NCBI GenBank assembly: GCA_005473895.2
Contig: SRJI02000014.1
Span: 33,744 to 97,743 of the forward strand
DNA length: 64,000 nt
DNA from: Carideicomes alvinocaridis
GTDB taxonomy: Bacteria; Pseudomonadota; Alphaproteobacteria; Rhodobacterales; Rhodobacteraceae
Direction: 5' to 3'
Shown: one piece after another, positions 1 through 7,744 of the stretch
Layout of the letters: each line of letters opens with the position of its first letter
Numbering within the stretch: position 1 is the stretch's first letter
The notes under the pieces: generated by a model
What the model was told of the DNA's origin: nothing
Database searches by the model: none
Seen by the model: only the letters and a program-made list of their open reading frames with translations
Made by a program: the position numbers and the translations under genes

Positions 1-288
1 GATCAGCCCGCAGAAGAAGAGCACCGCAAGCGTGCCGGGCAGCGCATCCCCGGGCAGGCGCTGCATCGCGATCAGCGACAGCGGCGCGAAGGCGACGAAG
101 GCCTCCACGCCCACCGTATGGGCCCGCATGGCGCGCTGCGCCCAGGCGGATTGCGGTTTGGCGTTCGGATCGTAATTGGCCATCGCCCCCATCAGGCCCC
201 GCACCGCCATGCGGTCGAGGATGTAGGGCAGCCAGGCGATTGCCAGCCAGAGAGCGGACAGAATGGTGAAGGTTTCCAAGGTCGTCAT
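1..288 (-). CDS. MAPEG family membrane protein (3' end cut by window)
   Basis: The reading frame runs from an ATG at 288 to the window edge with no stop, giving the first 96 residues. It opens MTTLETFTILSALWLAIAWLP, a hydrophobic helix, and has a second helix near residues 57-75 (VEAFVAFAPLSLIAM) and a third beginning at the edge. The spacing and the AHTVGVEAF stretch resemble the MAPEG superfamily (membrane-bound glutathione/eicosanoid-type enzymes), of which alphaproteobacteria carry small unassigned members. The enzymatic role is unknown. It is transcribed in the same direction as the two-component genes, 78 bases downstream of the response regulator. Confidence 0.7.
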   Translation of the reverse strand, partial: MTTLETFTILSALWLAIAWLPYILDRMAVRGLMGAMANYDPNAKPQSAWAQRAMRAHTVGVEAFVAFAPLSLIAMQRLPGDALPGTLAVLFFCGLI

Positions 289-366
289 GATCAATGTCCC
301 CGTGCGATTATCCGACGATCCTAGCAAAAATCGCGTCGAATCGCTGCCGGTTTCGCATTGGCGGGG

Positions 367-1068
367 TCAGGACCATTCCACGTCGCCGAGGAAGATGTAG
401 CCGGCGCCGTAGATCGTCTTGATCAGCTGCGGGTTGCGCGGATCCTCCCGCAGCTTCGACCGCAGGCGCGAGATCCGGACGTCCATCGCCCGGTCGAAGC
501 TTTCGCCGGCCGCGCCGCCCAGGTGCTCCTGCATGTGCGCCCGGGTGATCAGCCGCTTGGGGCAGTCGAGGAACAGCCGCAGGACCTCGCCCTCGGCGTG
601 GGAAAAGGCGACCTCGGCGCCGCTCTCGTCCTCCAGCACGTAGCGGTCGAAATGCGCGGTCCAGCCGCAGAACCGCGCCGTCGTGCCCTGCGATTGCGGC
701 GCGCGGTCCTTGCGCAGCCGGGCGCGGACGCGGGCCACGACCTCGGACGGGTCGAAGGGCTTGATGATGTAGTCGTCGGCGCCCAGTTCCAGCCCGGTGA
801 CCCGGTCCTGCACCTGCGCCCGGCCCGAGATGATGATGACCGAGGCGCCCCGCTCCAGCGCCAGGCGGTGGACCAGCGTCAGCCCGTCCCGGTCGGGCAG
901 GCCCAGATCGACCAGGCAGATGTCGGGCGTCGCCTTGCGCAGCGCCGCCTCGAACTCGGTCGCGCGGGCAAAGCCCATGGTGCGGAACCCGGCCTCTTCC
1001 AGCGCCCCGGTGAGGATGGCGCGGATCGCCGGCTCGTCGTCCAGAACGGTCACCAGCGGTGCGGTCAT
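367..1068 (-). CDS. OmpR-family two-component response regulator
   Basis: The 233-residue protein has an N-terminal receiver domain (about 1-118) with the acidic pair at D10/D11, phospho-acceptor D54 in CLVDLGLPD and the conserved lysine in DYIIKPFDP. A winged-helix DNA-binding domain (about 135-228) ends in the typical IKTIYGAGYIF. It is therefore a transcription factor controlled by phosphorylation. Its ATG overlaps the stop of the upstream sensor kinase by 4 bases (ATGA), so the two should be translationally coupled and act as a pair. The target genes and signal cannot be read from the sequence. Confidence 0.93.
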   Translation of the reverse strand: MTAPLVTVLDDEPAIRAILTGALEEAGFRTMGFARATEFEAALRKATPDICLVDLGLPDRDGLTLVHRLALERGASVIIISGRAQVQDRVTGLELGADDYIIKPFDPSEVVARVRARLRKDRAPQSQGTTARFCGWTAHFDRYVLEDESGAEVAFSHAEGEVLRLFLDCPKRLITRAHMQEHLGGAAGESFDRAMDVRISRLRSKLREDPRNPQLIKTIYGAGYIFLGDVEWS

Positions 1069-3011
1069 TCGGCGGCCTCCGGCCGGGGCGAGGGCCGCAG
1101 CCCCGGTTGCAGGAAATCCGCGAGCATCTCGGAGGTGAAGGGCTTGGGCAGCAGGGGCGCGCGCTCTGCCGCCCGGTCGCGCAGCGGGTCCCCCTGCGGC
1201 AGCGAGGACATGAGAAAGACCGGCGGCGCTGCCCGGCCGGTCGCGGCCAGCCGGTCGATCAGGTCGAGCCCCGTCGCCTCGCCCTCGAGCTGGATGTCGG
1301 ACAGGATCAGCGTCAGCTCCGGCAGCCCCTCGGCCAGCGCCAGCGCCTCGGGGACGGAGGCGGCCTCGACCACCGAATGCCCCATCCCGGTCAGCATGTC
1401 GCGCAGCCCCTCGCGCAGGTCGGGGCTGTCCTCCACCAGCAGGACGAGGCCCGGCGCGCAATTCTCCACCGCCGGGCGGTAGGGCAGGCGCAGCGTGACC
1501 CGCGCGCCCATGTAGCCGTTGGACAGCCGCACCTCGCCGCCGGCCAGCTTGGTCATGTCGTAGACCATCGCCAGCCCCAGCCCGGTGCCGTGATCGCCCT
1601 TGGTGGTGAAGAACGGGTCGAAGGCATGGGCCAGCGCCGCCTGCGAAAAGCCCGGCCCGGAATCGGTGACGGTGAATTCCACCCAGGTCTCGCTGACCGT
1701 GTGGACCGAGATGACGATCCGCCCCCGGCCACCGCAGGAATCGCGGGCGTTCAGCACCAGGTTCAGCAGGGAATCCTGCAGCATCCCGCGGTCCAGCATC
1801 AGCGACTGGTCCGGGGTGCCGTCGCGAATCTCCAGCCGCACGCCTTCCGGCAGCGAGGGCGAGGCAAGCTGCACCAGCCCGTGCAGGAAGGGGGCGATGC
1901 GCGTCGGTTCCGGCCGCGGCTCGCGCCGGCCGGTCATGTCCGCGATCTGGTTGAGCAGCGCCCCGCCGCGATGCGCCGCCTGCAGCGTCGCCGAGATCAG
2001 GTCGCGAGCCTCGGGTGGCAGGTCCATCTTCTGCAGCCGTGTCTGGGTGCCGAGGATGATGGTCAGCAGGTTGGAGAAATCATGCGCCATGCCGCTGGTC
2101 AGCTGCGCCGCGATCTCGCGCCGCCGGGTCTGCTGCAACGCCGCGCGGGCCTGGCTTTCCTCGGTCACGTCCATCGACAGGATGTAGACGCCGCCGATCT
2201 CGCCATCCTCGTCCCTGTCGGGCGTGAAGGCCGCGCGGATGCGGCGGGCGCTGAGCGCGTCGGTGAACTCGAACACGCTGGGCTCGCCCTTGAAGGCGCG
2301 GTTCAGGTAGGGCTCGATCACCGCGTAGGTCGGCGCGCCCAGCACCTCGGCGATATGCCGGCCCAGCACGTCGGTCGGACGCCCCGGCATGACCTGGCCG
2401 AGCTTGCGGTTGGAATAGGAATAGCGCCGGTCCCCGTTCACGTGCGAGATATGCGCCGGCATCATCTCGGTGGTCAGGCGCGTGCGCGCCTCCATCTCGG
2501 TGATTTCGCGCTTGGCCTCTTCCAGCGCGGCGACGGTGCTGGCGAGCTTGCGGTTGGTCGCCGCCAGCTCTTCCGCATGGGACAGGACCTTGCCCGATAG
2601 CTCTTCCGAGCGGGCGCGCAGCAGTGCCTCCTGCCGCTTAGTCTGGGTGATGTCGGTATAGACCGTGACCCATCCGCCCTGCGGCAGAGGCGCGCCCTCG
2701 ACGCTGATCATCTGGCCGTTGGCCCGGGCGCGTTCCATGTAATGCGGCTCGAACGCCAGTGCCTGGCGGACGCGGGCGGCGACGAACTCCTCGGGGTCGA
2801 CATCGCCGTAATCCCCGGTTACCGCCTGGTGGCGGATCGTGTCCTCGAACCGCGCGCCGGGGGTGCACAGCCGGTCGGGCAGGCCGAACATCTCCTGGAA
2901 GCGTCGGTTGCACAGCACCAGCCGCAGGTCGCTGTCATATATGGTCAGCGCCTGCTGGATCAGGTTCAACCCGGCAGTCAGGGCGCCGCTGTTGGCGGGT
3001 TTTCGGGCCAT
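1065..3011 (-). CDS. Hybrid PAS-domain sensor histidine kinase
   Basis: The 648-residue protein has no membrane segment, so it is probably cytosolic. Domains in order: PAS_7-type PAS (about 10-125), a coiled-coil linker (125-180), a second PAS (180-290), a HisKA dimerization domain with phospho-accepting H310 in SGMAHDFSNLL, a HATPase domain with N box (N421), G1 box DSGPGF and G2 box GTGLGL, and a C-terminal receiver (522-640) with D572 in ILSDIQLEG. The start at 3011 is chosen because AGGAGGAG lies directly upstream. The attached receiver plus the separate OmpR-type regulator suggests branched or feedback phosphotransfer. The signal is unknown; PAS domains often sense redox state or small ligands. 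Confidence 0.92.
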   Translation of the reverse strand: MARKPANSGALTAGLNLIQQALTIYDSDLRLVLCNRRFQEMFGLPDRLCTPGARFEDTIRHQAVTGDYGDVDPEEFVAARVRQALAFEPHYMERARANGQMISVEGAPLPQGGWVTVYTDITQTKRQEALLRARSEELSGKVLSHAEELAATNRKLASTVAALEEAKREITEMEARTRLTTEMMPAHISHVNGDRRYSYSNRKLGQVMPGRPTDVLGRHIAEVLGAPTYAVIEPYLNRAFKGEPSVFEFTDALSARRIRAAFTPDRDEDGEIGGVYILSMDVTEESQARAALQQTRRREIAAQLTSGMAHDFSNLLTIILGTQTRLQKMDLPPEARDLISATLQAAHRGGALLNQIADMTGRREPRPEPTRIAPFLHGLVQLASPSLPEGVRLEIRDGTPDQSLMLDRGMLQDSLLNLVLNARDSCGGRGRIVISVHTVSETWVEFTVTDSGPGFSQAALAHAFDPFFTTKGDHGTGLGLAMVYDMTKLAGGEVRLSNGYMGARVTLRLPYRPAVENCAPGLVLLVEDSPDLREGLRDMLTGMGHSVVEAASVPEALALAEGLPELTLILSDIQLEGEATGLDLIDRLAATGRAAPPVFLMSSLPQGDPLRDRAAERAPLLPKPFTSEMLADFLQPGLRPSPRPEAAE

Positions 3012-3061
3012 CGCTCCTCCTGCGGGCAGGCTAGCACCGCGGTCGGGACCCGCCAACATAT

Positions 3062-3088
3062 CCTTCACGTCAGGCGGGAAGAGGGGTT
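3062..3088. repeat. 27-bp direct repeat, left copy
   Basis: This perfect 27-bp sequence (starts CCTTCACGTCAGG, ends GAGGGGTT) recurs at 4170-4196, exactly 1108 bases away in the same orientation; the bases on either side differ. The copies bracket the Abi gene. The left copy contains the last five codons and stop of that gene. The arrangement looks like the product of insertion or recombination at a short target, or the scar of a former tandem copy. Confidence 0.9.
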
Positions 3089-4035
3089 TCGGTCCACAAC
3101 GGTTGTTCAGACCAGTCCTTCGGGAAACCGGCGGCGGACAGAGACACGCGGGGGGAGTCCGGAAAGGTCGCGACATGCGCGATCAATCTCTCATGCCAAG
3201 ATGTCCTTGGATTGGCAAAGCTGAGCATGAAACGTGCGATACAGGCGATGGCGTAGAAGCGGGTGGCTCCGCTGCGTGCGTCGATGACGTGATGAAGAGC
3301 TTCGGGCGCAAGGCGGCGCTTCAGGGATGGCTGGTTCACCAGAGGCTTGTTCCAGAGGCGGGAATGATGTGCGCACACGTTGCGGACGTATGAGAGTGAG
3401 CGAGCCCAAGATGAGATCAGTTGCGGATCCAAGTTGCCATAGCTCGCCCCGATCGCCTTCTTGTCCGCAAAGCTCATTCCAGCGATCAGATGGGAAAGAG
3501 GACCGAAATCAAGGAGCTCGACCGCAATCCAGACTGGCATATCGTCACTCGGATACTTCTTACGGAAGTGCTCGGCGAACTGGTCCTTGGAATTGAGAAA
3601 CCTGTCATCCAGCTTCTGAAGCCACTTGCGATGCCTGGTAGGTCCATTCTTCGTGGTGGCCTTGGAGAAGTTCGCTCCGAGATACTCGGGCTTCCTGTGA
3701 GCCTTGGGGTGTTTTCGACCTAGTGTGAGCGCCACCTCAGTTCTCAGAGAGACTTCCAGGCGCTCTAGGGCATCGAGCATGATGAGACGGAGCCGCCCAT
3801 CGAACAAGTAGAGGTCGGTGACTTCCTTGAAGGTCGTCCCTTCGGAGAAGTCATCCTGAACCTGCCCCGTCGCGGCGCATCGCTTCCTCATGGGATGCCA
3901 GTATGCACTTAACCTGTAGTAGCCGATCCGCTGGAGGTACTCGGACGCCTTGGCCTCGTCCTCGATCAACATCCCCCGGGACCGGAGAAGCGACACCTGA
4001 TCGGGGATAGGAAGGTAGGGTTTCTTATAAAGCAA
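3070..4035 (-). CDS. Abi_2 family (AbiD/AbiF-like) HEPN abortive-infection protein
   Basis: The protein matches the Abi_2 family: KKPYLPIPDQ, LLRSRGMLI, then IGYYRLSAYWHP near the N terminus, and RNVCAHHSRLWNKP near the C terminus. The last contains an RX4H HEPN motif (R-N-V-C-A-H), the usual active site of HEPN RNases. Such proteins stop phage infection by cutting RNA and killing or arresting the host cell. The TTG at 4035 is preferred because it lies just before the conserved N-terminal block, with AAGGG upstream; a TTG at 4062 lies in frame but inside a hairpin stem. The base composition is clearly lower in GC than its neighbours, and the gene sits between 27-bp direct repeats, both pointing to horizontal gain. 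Confidence 0.85.
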   Translation of the reverse strand: MLYKKPYLPIPDQVSLLRSRGMLIEDEAKASEYLQRIGYYRLSAYWHPMRKRCAATGQVQDDFSEGTTFKEVTDLYLFDGRLRLIMLDALERLEVSLRTEVALTLGRKHPKAHRKPEYLGANFSKATTKNGPTRHRKWLQKLDDRFLNSKDQFAEHFRKKYPSDDMPVWIAVELLDFGPLSHLIAGMSFADKKAIGASYGNLDPQLISSWARSLSYVRNVCAHHSRLWNKPLVNQPSLKRRLAPEALHHVIDARSGATRFYAIACIARFMLSFANPRTSWHERLIAHVATFPDSPRVSLSAAGFPKDWSEQPLWTETPLPA

Positions 4036-4072
4036 AAAGGCCGACCCTTGTTGCTGAAACAACAGAGGGGCC
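4034..4072 (-). terminator. Terminator-like hairpin at the start of the Abi gene
   Basis: On the minus strand GGCCCCTCTGTTG, a six-base loop TTTCAG and CAACAAGGGTCGGCC can form a stem: four GGCC pairs, a two-base bulge, then nine positions with one C-A mismatch. TTTTT follows directly at 4038-4034. This is the shape of an intrinsic terminator, but it points into the Abi gene and overlaps both candidate TTG starts. It may end a short upstream RNA or attenuate Abi expression. A separate abiF RNA motif has been described near Abi_2-family genes, as far as I recall; a match here is untested. Confidence 0.5.
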
Positions 4073-4169
4073 GACCGTATTAGAGCCTAAATGGACCACG
4101 TTGCACTCGTTTTCAAGACTTATCGCTTCAACTTTAAGTAATGCGCAGGACGCCTGCAAGCAGAGTCGG

Positions 4170-4196
4170 CCTTCACGTCAGGCGGGAAGAGGGGTT
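4170..4196. repeat. 27-bp direct repeat, right copy
   Basis: This is the second perfect copy of the repeat at 3062-3088. It lies upstream of the Abi gene and about 150 bases before the acyl-CoA ligase start. Without the 1108-base unit, the kinase and ligase genes would be separated by a short divergent intergenic region of roughly 230 bases holding a single copy. Confidence 0.9.
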
Positions 4197-4346
4197 GTTA
4201 CAATTCGTTAGAATCGGGAAAACTTCGCGCAAGCTTTGCCGGTCACGGTGAAGTCCTCCGGTCCGGAACTGCGCGGGGAGGCGTGGTTTCGGCACAGGCC
4301 GGGGACAGAGACCCGGGCACGAACCCGGGCCAGGGAGGAGATAACG

Positions 4347-6320
4347 GTGGCAGAGACAACCGCCGGCGCGGAAGGGCTTCGGTCCCTTCCCGCGCTTCTG
4401 CACCACAACGCGACGCGTTTCGCCAATTCCCCCGCCTACCGGGAGAAGGAATTCGGCATCTGGCAAAGCTGGACCTGGGCCGAGACCGAGGCCGAGATCG
4501 AGGCGCTGGCGCTCGGCCTGATGAAGCTGGGCCTGGCGGAGGGCGATTTCGTCGCCATCATCGGCCGCAACCGGCCCTACCTCTACTGGGCGATGGTGGC
4601 GGTGCAGATGGCCGGCGCCGTGCCGGTCCCGCTCTACCAGGACGCGGTGGCCGAGGAGATGGCCTATGTGCTGGGCCATTGCGGCGCCCGCTTCGTCATC
4701 GCCGGCGACCAGGAGCAGGTGGACAAGGTGATCGAGGTGCAGGACCAGCTGCACCAGTTCGAGCACATGGTCTATCTCGATCCGCGGGGCCTGCGGAAAT
4801 ACGACCATTCGCGGCTGCATCCCTATTCCGACGTCCAGGCCCAGGGCCGCGCCGCCCGCGACGAGCTGATGCCCGAGATGACGCGCCGGCGCGATGCGCT
4901 GGATTACGACGACACCTGCATCATGCTCTACACCTCGGGCACGACCGGCCGGCCCAAGGGCGTGGTGCTGTCAAACCGCAACATCATCGAAAGCGCCCGC
5001 TCCTCGGCCGAGTTCGACCATCTCGGCCGCGGCGAGGAGGTGCTGGCCTACCTGCCGATGGCCTGGGTGGGCGATTTCATCTTTTCCGTCGGGCAGGGCT
5101 ACTGGGCGGGGTTCTGCATCAACTGTCCCGAAAGCCCGGACACGATGCTGACCGACCTGCGCGAGATCGGGCCGAGCTATTTCTTCGCGCCGCCGCGCAT
5201 CTTCGAGACGCTGCTGACCACGGTGATGATCCGGATGGAGGATGCCGGGCGGCTCAAGAAGCGGATGTTCGACTATTTCATGGCCCACGCCCGCAAGGTC
5301 GGGCCGGCGATCCTCGACGGCAAGCCGGTCAGCGGCTGGGACCGGTTCAAGTACCGGATCGGGTCGCTGCTGGTCTACGGGCCGCTCAAGAACACGATGG
5401 GCTTTTCCAAGATCCGCGTCGGCTATACCGCGGGCGAGGCGATCGGGCCGGAGATCTTCGATTTCTACCGCTCGCTGGGGATCAACCTCAAGCAGCTCTA
5501 CGGCCAGACCGAGGCCACGGTCTTCATCACCGTGCAGCCCGACGGCGAGGTCCGCGCCGATACGGTGGGCGTGCCGGCCCCGGGGGTGGAGCTGCGCATC
5601 GACGAAAGCGGCGAGGTCTTCTACCGCAGCCCGGGCGCCTTCGTGGAATATTACAAGAACCCCGAAAGCACCGCCGACACCAAGGATCCCGAGGGCTGGG
5701 TCGCCACCGGCGATGCGGGCTTCATCGAGGAGGATACCGGCCACCTGCGGATCATCGACCGCGCCAAGGACGTGGGCAAGATGGCGGACGGGGCGATGTT
5801 CGCGCCCAAATACGTGGAGAACAAGCTCAAGTTCTATCCCAACATCCTGGAGGCCGTGGTCTTCGGCGCCGGGCGCGACCGCTGCTGCGCCTTCATCAAC
5901 ATCGACCTGTCCGCGGTCGGCAGCTGGGCAGAGCGCAACAACATCGCCTATGCCTCCTACCAGGAGCTGGCGGGCCATCCCAAGGTGCTGGACATGATCC
6001 AGGGCCACGTGGAGGAGGTGAATCGCTCCATCGCCGAGGACCCGATGCTGTCGGCCTGCCAGGTGCATCGCTTCCTCGTGCTGCACAAGGAGCTGGACGC
6101 CGATGACGGCGAGCTGACGCGCACCCGCAAGGTGCGGCGCAAGATCATCGGCGAGAAGTTCGCCGACCTGGTGGAGGCGCTCTACGACGGGTCCGACAGC
6201 GTCTACACCGAGACGGAAGTCACCTACGAGGACGGCCGCAAGGGCAAGATCCGCGCGACGCTGGAAATCCGCGACGCGGCGACGGTGTCGCTGCAACGCC
6301 GGCCGATGGCCGCGGAATGA
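4347..6320 (+). CDS. Long-chain-type acyl-CoA ligase (AMP-forming)
   Basis: The 657-residue enzyme of the ANL superfamily should activate a carboxylic acid with ATP to an acyl-adenylate and then an acyl-CoA. The phosphate-binding loop YTSGTTGRPKG is at residues 195-205; the later motif YGQTEA and the hinge region with GDAGFIEED and IIDRAKDVGKM follow. Its length and insertions resemble FadD15/long-chain ligases rather than short-chain ones. The start is GTG because GGAGGAG lies 6 bases upstream; the open frame extends further but lacks a better signal. It is the first gene of the ABC-importer operon, which suggests activation of the imported acid. The substrate is not identifiable from sequence. 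Confidence 0.88.
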   Translation: MAETTAGAEGLRSLPALLHHNATRFANSPAYREKEFGIWQSWTWAETEAEIEALALGLMKLGLAEGDFVAIIGRNRPYLYWAMVAVQMAGAVPVPLYQDAVAEEMAYVLGHCGARFVIAGDQEQVDKVIEVQDQLHQFEHMVYLDPRGLRKYDHSRLHPYSDVQAQGRAARDELMPEMTRRRDALDYDDTCIMLYTSGTTGRPKGVVLSNRNIIESARSSAEFDHLGRGEEVLAYLPMAWVGDFIFSVGQGYWAGFCINCPESPDTMLTDLREIGPSYFFAPPRIFETLLTTVMIRMEDAGRLKKRMFDYFMAHARKVGPAILDGKPVSGWDRFKYRIGSLLVYGPLKNTMGFSKIRVGYTAGEAIGPEIFDFYRSLGINLKQLYGQTEATVFITVQPDGEVRADTVGVPAPGVELRIDESGEVFYRSPGAFVEYYKNPESTADTKDPEGWVATGDAGFIEEDTGHLRIIDRAKDVGKMADGAMFAPKYVENKLKFYPNILEAVVFGAGRDRCCAFINIDLSAVGSWAERNNIAYASYQELAGHPKVLDMIQGHVEEVNRSIAEDPMLSACQVHRFLVLHKELDADDGELTRTRKVRRKIIGEKFADLVEALYDGSDSVYTETEVTYEDGRKGKIRATLEIRDAATVSLQRRPMAAE

Positions 6321-6331
6321 GGAGGCGCGCA

Positions 6332-6439
6332 ATGCTGCTCTACATGGAAATCCCCGGACGCAAGTTCCTCCAGATGCAATGTTTCGGGCCTGCCCTCATG
6401 GCGGCCGGCGACGGGTGCGGAGGAGAGGCCGATGCTTGA
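6332..6439 (+). CDS. Possible 35-residue leader peptide upstream of livG
   Basis: A short frame starts at ATG 6332, six bases after a good GGAGG, and encodes MLLYMEIPGRKFLQMQCFGP followed by a Gly/Ala-rich tail. It ends with TGA at 6439, overlapping the livG start by 8 bases. The strong ribosome-binding site and overlap make translation plausible, perhaps to couple livG to the upstream ligase. There is no recognisable domain, and conservation is unknown, so it may be chance. Confidence 0.35.
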   Translation: MLLYMEIPGRKFLQMQCFGPALMAAGDGCGGEADA

Positions 6440-7250
6440 CGCGACCGAAGGCTATACCACCGCGGACGGCCGCAAGATCGGCGGCGTGGTGATGGAGATG
6501 AAGAACATCACCCTGCGCTTCGGCGGGGTGACGGCGATCCAGGACATCTCCTTCGACATCCGCGAGGGCGAGATCCGGGCCATCATCGGCCCCAACGGCG
6601 CCGGCAAGTCGTCGATGCTGAACGTGATCTCGGGCTTCTACGTCCCGCAGGAGGGCGAGGTCTGGTTCCGCGGCGCCCGCCGCCCGCAGATGCGGCCCTA
6701 CCAGGTGGCGCAGCAGGGCATCGCGCGCACTTTCCAGAACATCGCGCTGTTCGAGGGGATGAGCGTGCTGGACAACGTCATGACCGGCCGGCTGACCGAG
6801 ATGAAGGCCTCGATCTGGACCCAGGCGCTGTGGAAAGGCCCGGCGGAGCGCGAGGAGGTCGCGAACCGCGAGATTGCCGAGAAGGTCATCGACTTCCTCG
6901 AGATCCAGCACATCCGCAAGACCCCGGTCTCGCGTCTGCCCTACGGGCTGAAGAAGCGGGTCGAACTGGCCCGCGCGCTGGCCTCGGAGCCGAAACTGCT
7001 GCTGCTGGACGAGCCCATGGCCGGCATGAATGTCGAGGAGAAGGAGGACATGAGCCGTTTCATCCTCGACGTGAACGACGAGTTCGGCACCACCATCGCG
7101 CTGATCGAACACGACATGGGCGTGGTCATGGACCTCAGCGACCGCGTCGTGGTGATGGATTACGGCAAGAAGATCGGCGACGGCTCGCCGGACGAGGTGC
7201 GCAACAACCAGGCGGTGATCGACGCCTACCTGGGGGTGGCCCATGACTGA
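6432..7250 (+). CDS. livG: Branched-chain-type ABC transporter ATPase (LivG-like)
   Basis: The 272-residue cytoplasmic ATPase has Walker A GPNGAGKS (53-60), a Q-loop in TFQNIALF, a slightly altered signature (RLPYGLKKRVELARAL in place of LSxGxxR), Walker B LLLLDEPMAGMN, and the H-loop in ALIEHDMGVV. The C-terminal extension to DAYLG is typical of LivG in hydrophobic amino acid/aromatic acid importers. It should pair with the LivF-like ATPase at 11527. An upstream short frame overlaps its start. Confidence 0.9.
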   Translation: MLDATEGYTTADGRKIGGVVMEMKNITLRFGGVTAIQDISFDIREGEIRAIIGPNGAGKSSMLNVISGFYVPQEGEVWFRGARRPQMRPYQVAQQGIARTFQNIALFEGMSVLDNVMTGRLTEMKASIWTQALWKGPAEREEVANREIAEKVIDFLEIQHIRKTPVSRLPYGLKKRVELARALASEPKLLLLDEPMAGMNVEEKEDMSRFILDVNDEFGTTIALIEHDMGVVMDLSDRVVVMDYGKKIGDGSPDEVRNNQAVIDAYLGVAHD

Positions 7251-7330
7251 GCGGAAACCGTTCCCGGCGCGATGGACCCATCCCCGCGTCATCTCCGTTG
7301 ACCTTCCAGCAAGCGGAAAGGAGACGGACC

Positions 7331-7696
7331 ATGACCGATTTGGACTGGACCAAGAAAACCCTGGCCGAGGTGCTGGGCGAAGATCGCGGCCTGCCGGACA
7401 ACGTCGCGATGCGCATCGACATGATCGACAAGGACGACCTGGACTCGCTGGCGCCGGACGAGCGCAAGGCGATGCTGCAGGCGTTCAAGGACGGCGCCCA
7501 GATGGCGCGCAACGAACGGCAGCCGGAACTGGGCGAGGGCAACACCCGTCCGGAATATTCCGTGATGGATATCGAGGCGGGGCTGCGCAACGCGCGGTCC
7601 GCGCTGGAGGCGGTGCCGGCCGGCAAGCGCTCGCAGACCGCGAACGCGCTGCTGGCGGATTGCGCCTGCGCGCCGGCGGAGCTGCCGCAGACCTGA
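7331..7696 (+). CDS. Hypothetical protein in ABC importer operon
   Basis: The 121-residue protein is not recognised. It starts MTDLDWTKKTLAEVLGED at an ATG preceded by GGAG, is rich in acidic and alanine residues, and has no signal peptide or membrane helix. Two cysteines lie close together near the C terminus (DCACAP). It lies between livG and livH with the operon's direction and codon use, so it is very likely a real gene. Its place suggests a soluble accessory to the importer or ligases, but nothing in the sequence shows what it does. Confidence 0.7.
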   Translation: MTDLDWTKKTLAEVLGEDRGLPDNVAMRIDMIDKDDLDSLAPDERKAMLQAFKDGAQMARNERQPELGEGNTRPEYSVMDIEAGLRNARSALEAVPAGKRSQTANALLADCACAPAELPQT

Positions 7697-7709
7697 CGGG
7701 GCGCCCGAC

Positions 7710-7744
7710 GTGCCGCCCCCTCGAAACCGGGAAGGGGGCGGCAC
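7710..7744 (+). promoter_or_regulatory. Perfect 12-bp hairpin covering the livH ribosome-binding site
   Basis: GTGCCGCCCCCT at 7710-7721 is exactly complementary to AGGGGGCGGCAC at 7733-7744, with an 11-base loop. The second arm contains the only purine-rich ribosome-binding site of livH and ends immediately before its ATG at 7745. A GC-rich stem of this size should strongly limit ribosome access unless opened. It could set the ratio of permease to upstream products, protect or end the upstream transcript, or respond to a signal. There is no T-run, so simple intrinsic termination is less likely. Confidence 0.65.

Noticed and set aside
3062..4196. Insertion sequence ends or a CRISPR unit
   Set aside because: There are only two direct repeats, 1.1 kb apart, with a single gene between. 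No transposase, terminal inverted repeats or spacers are seen.
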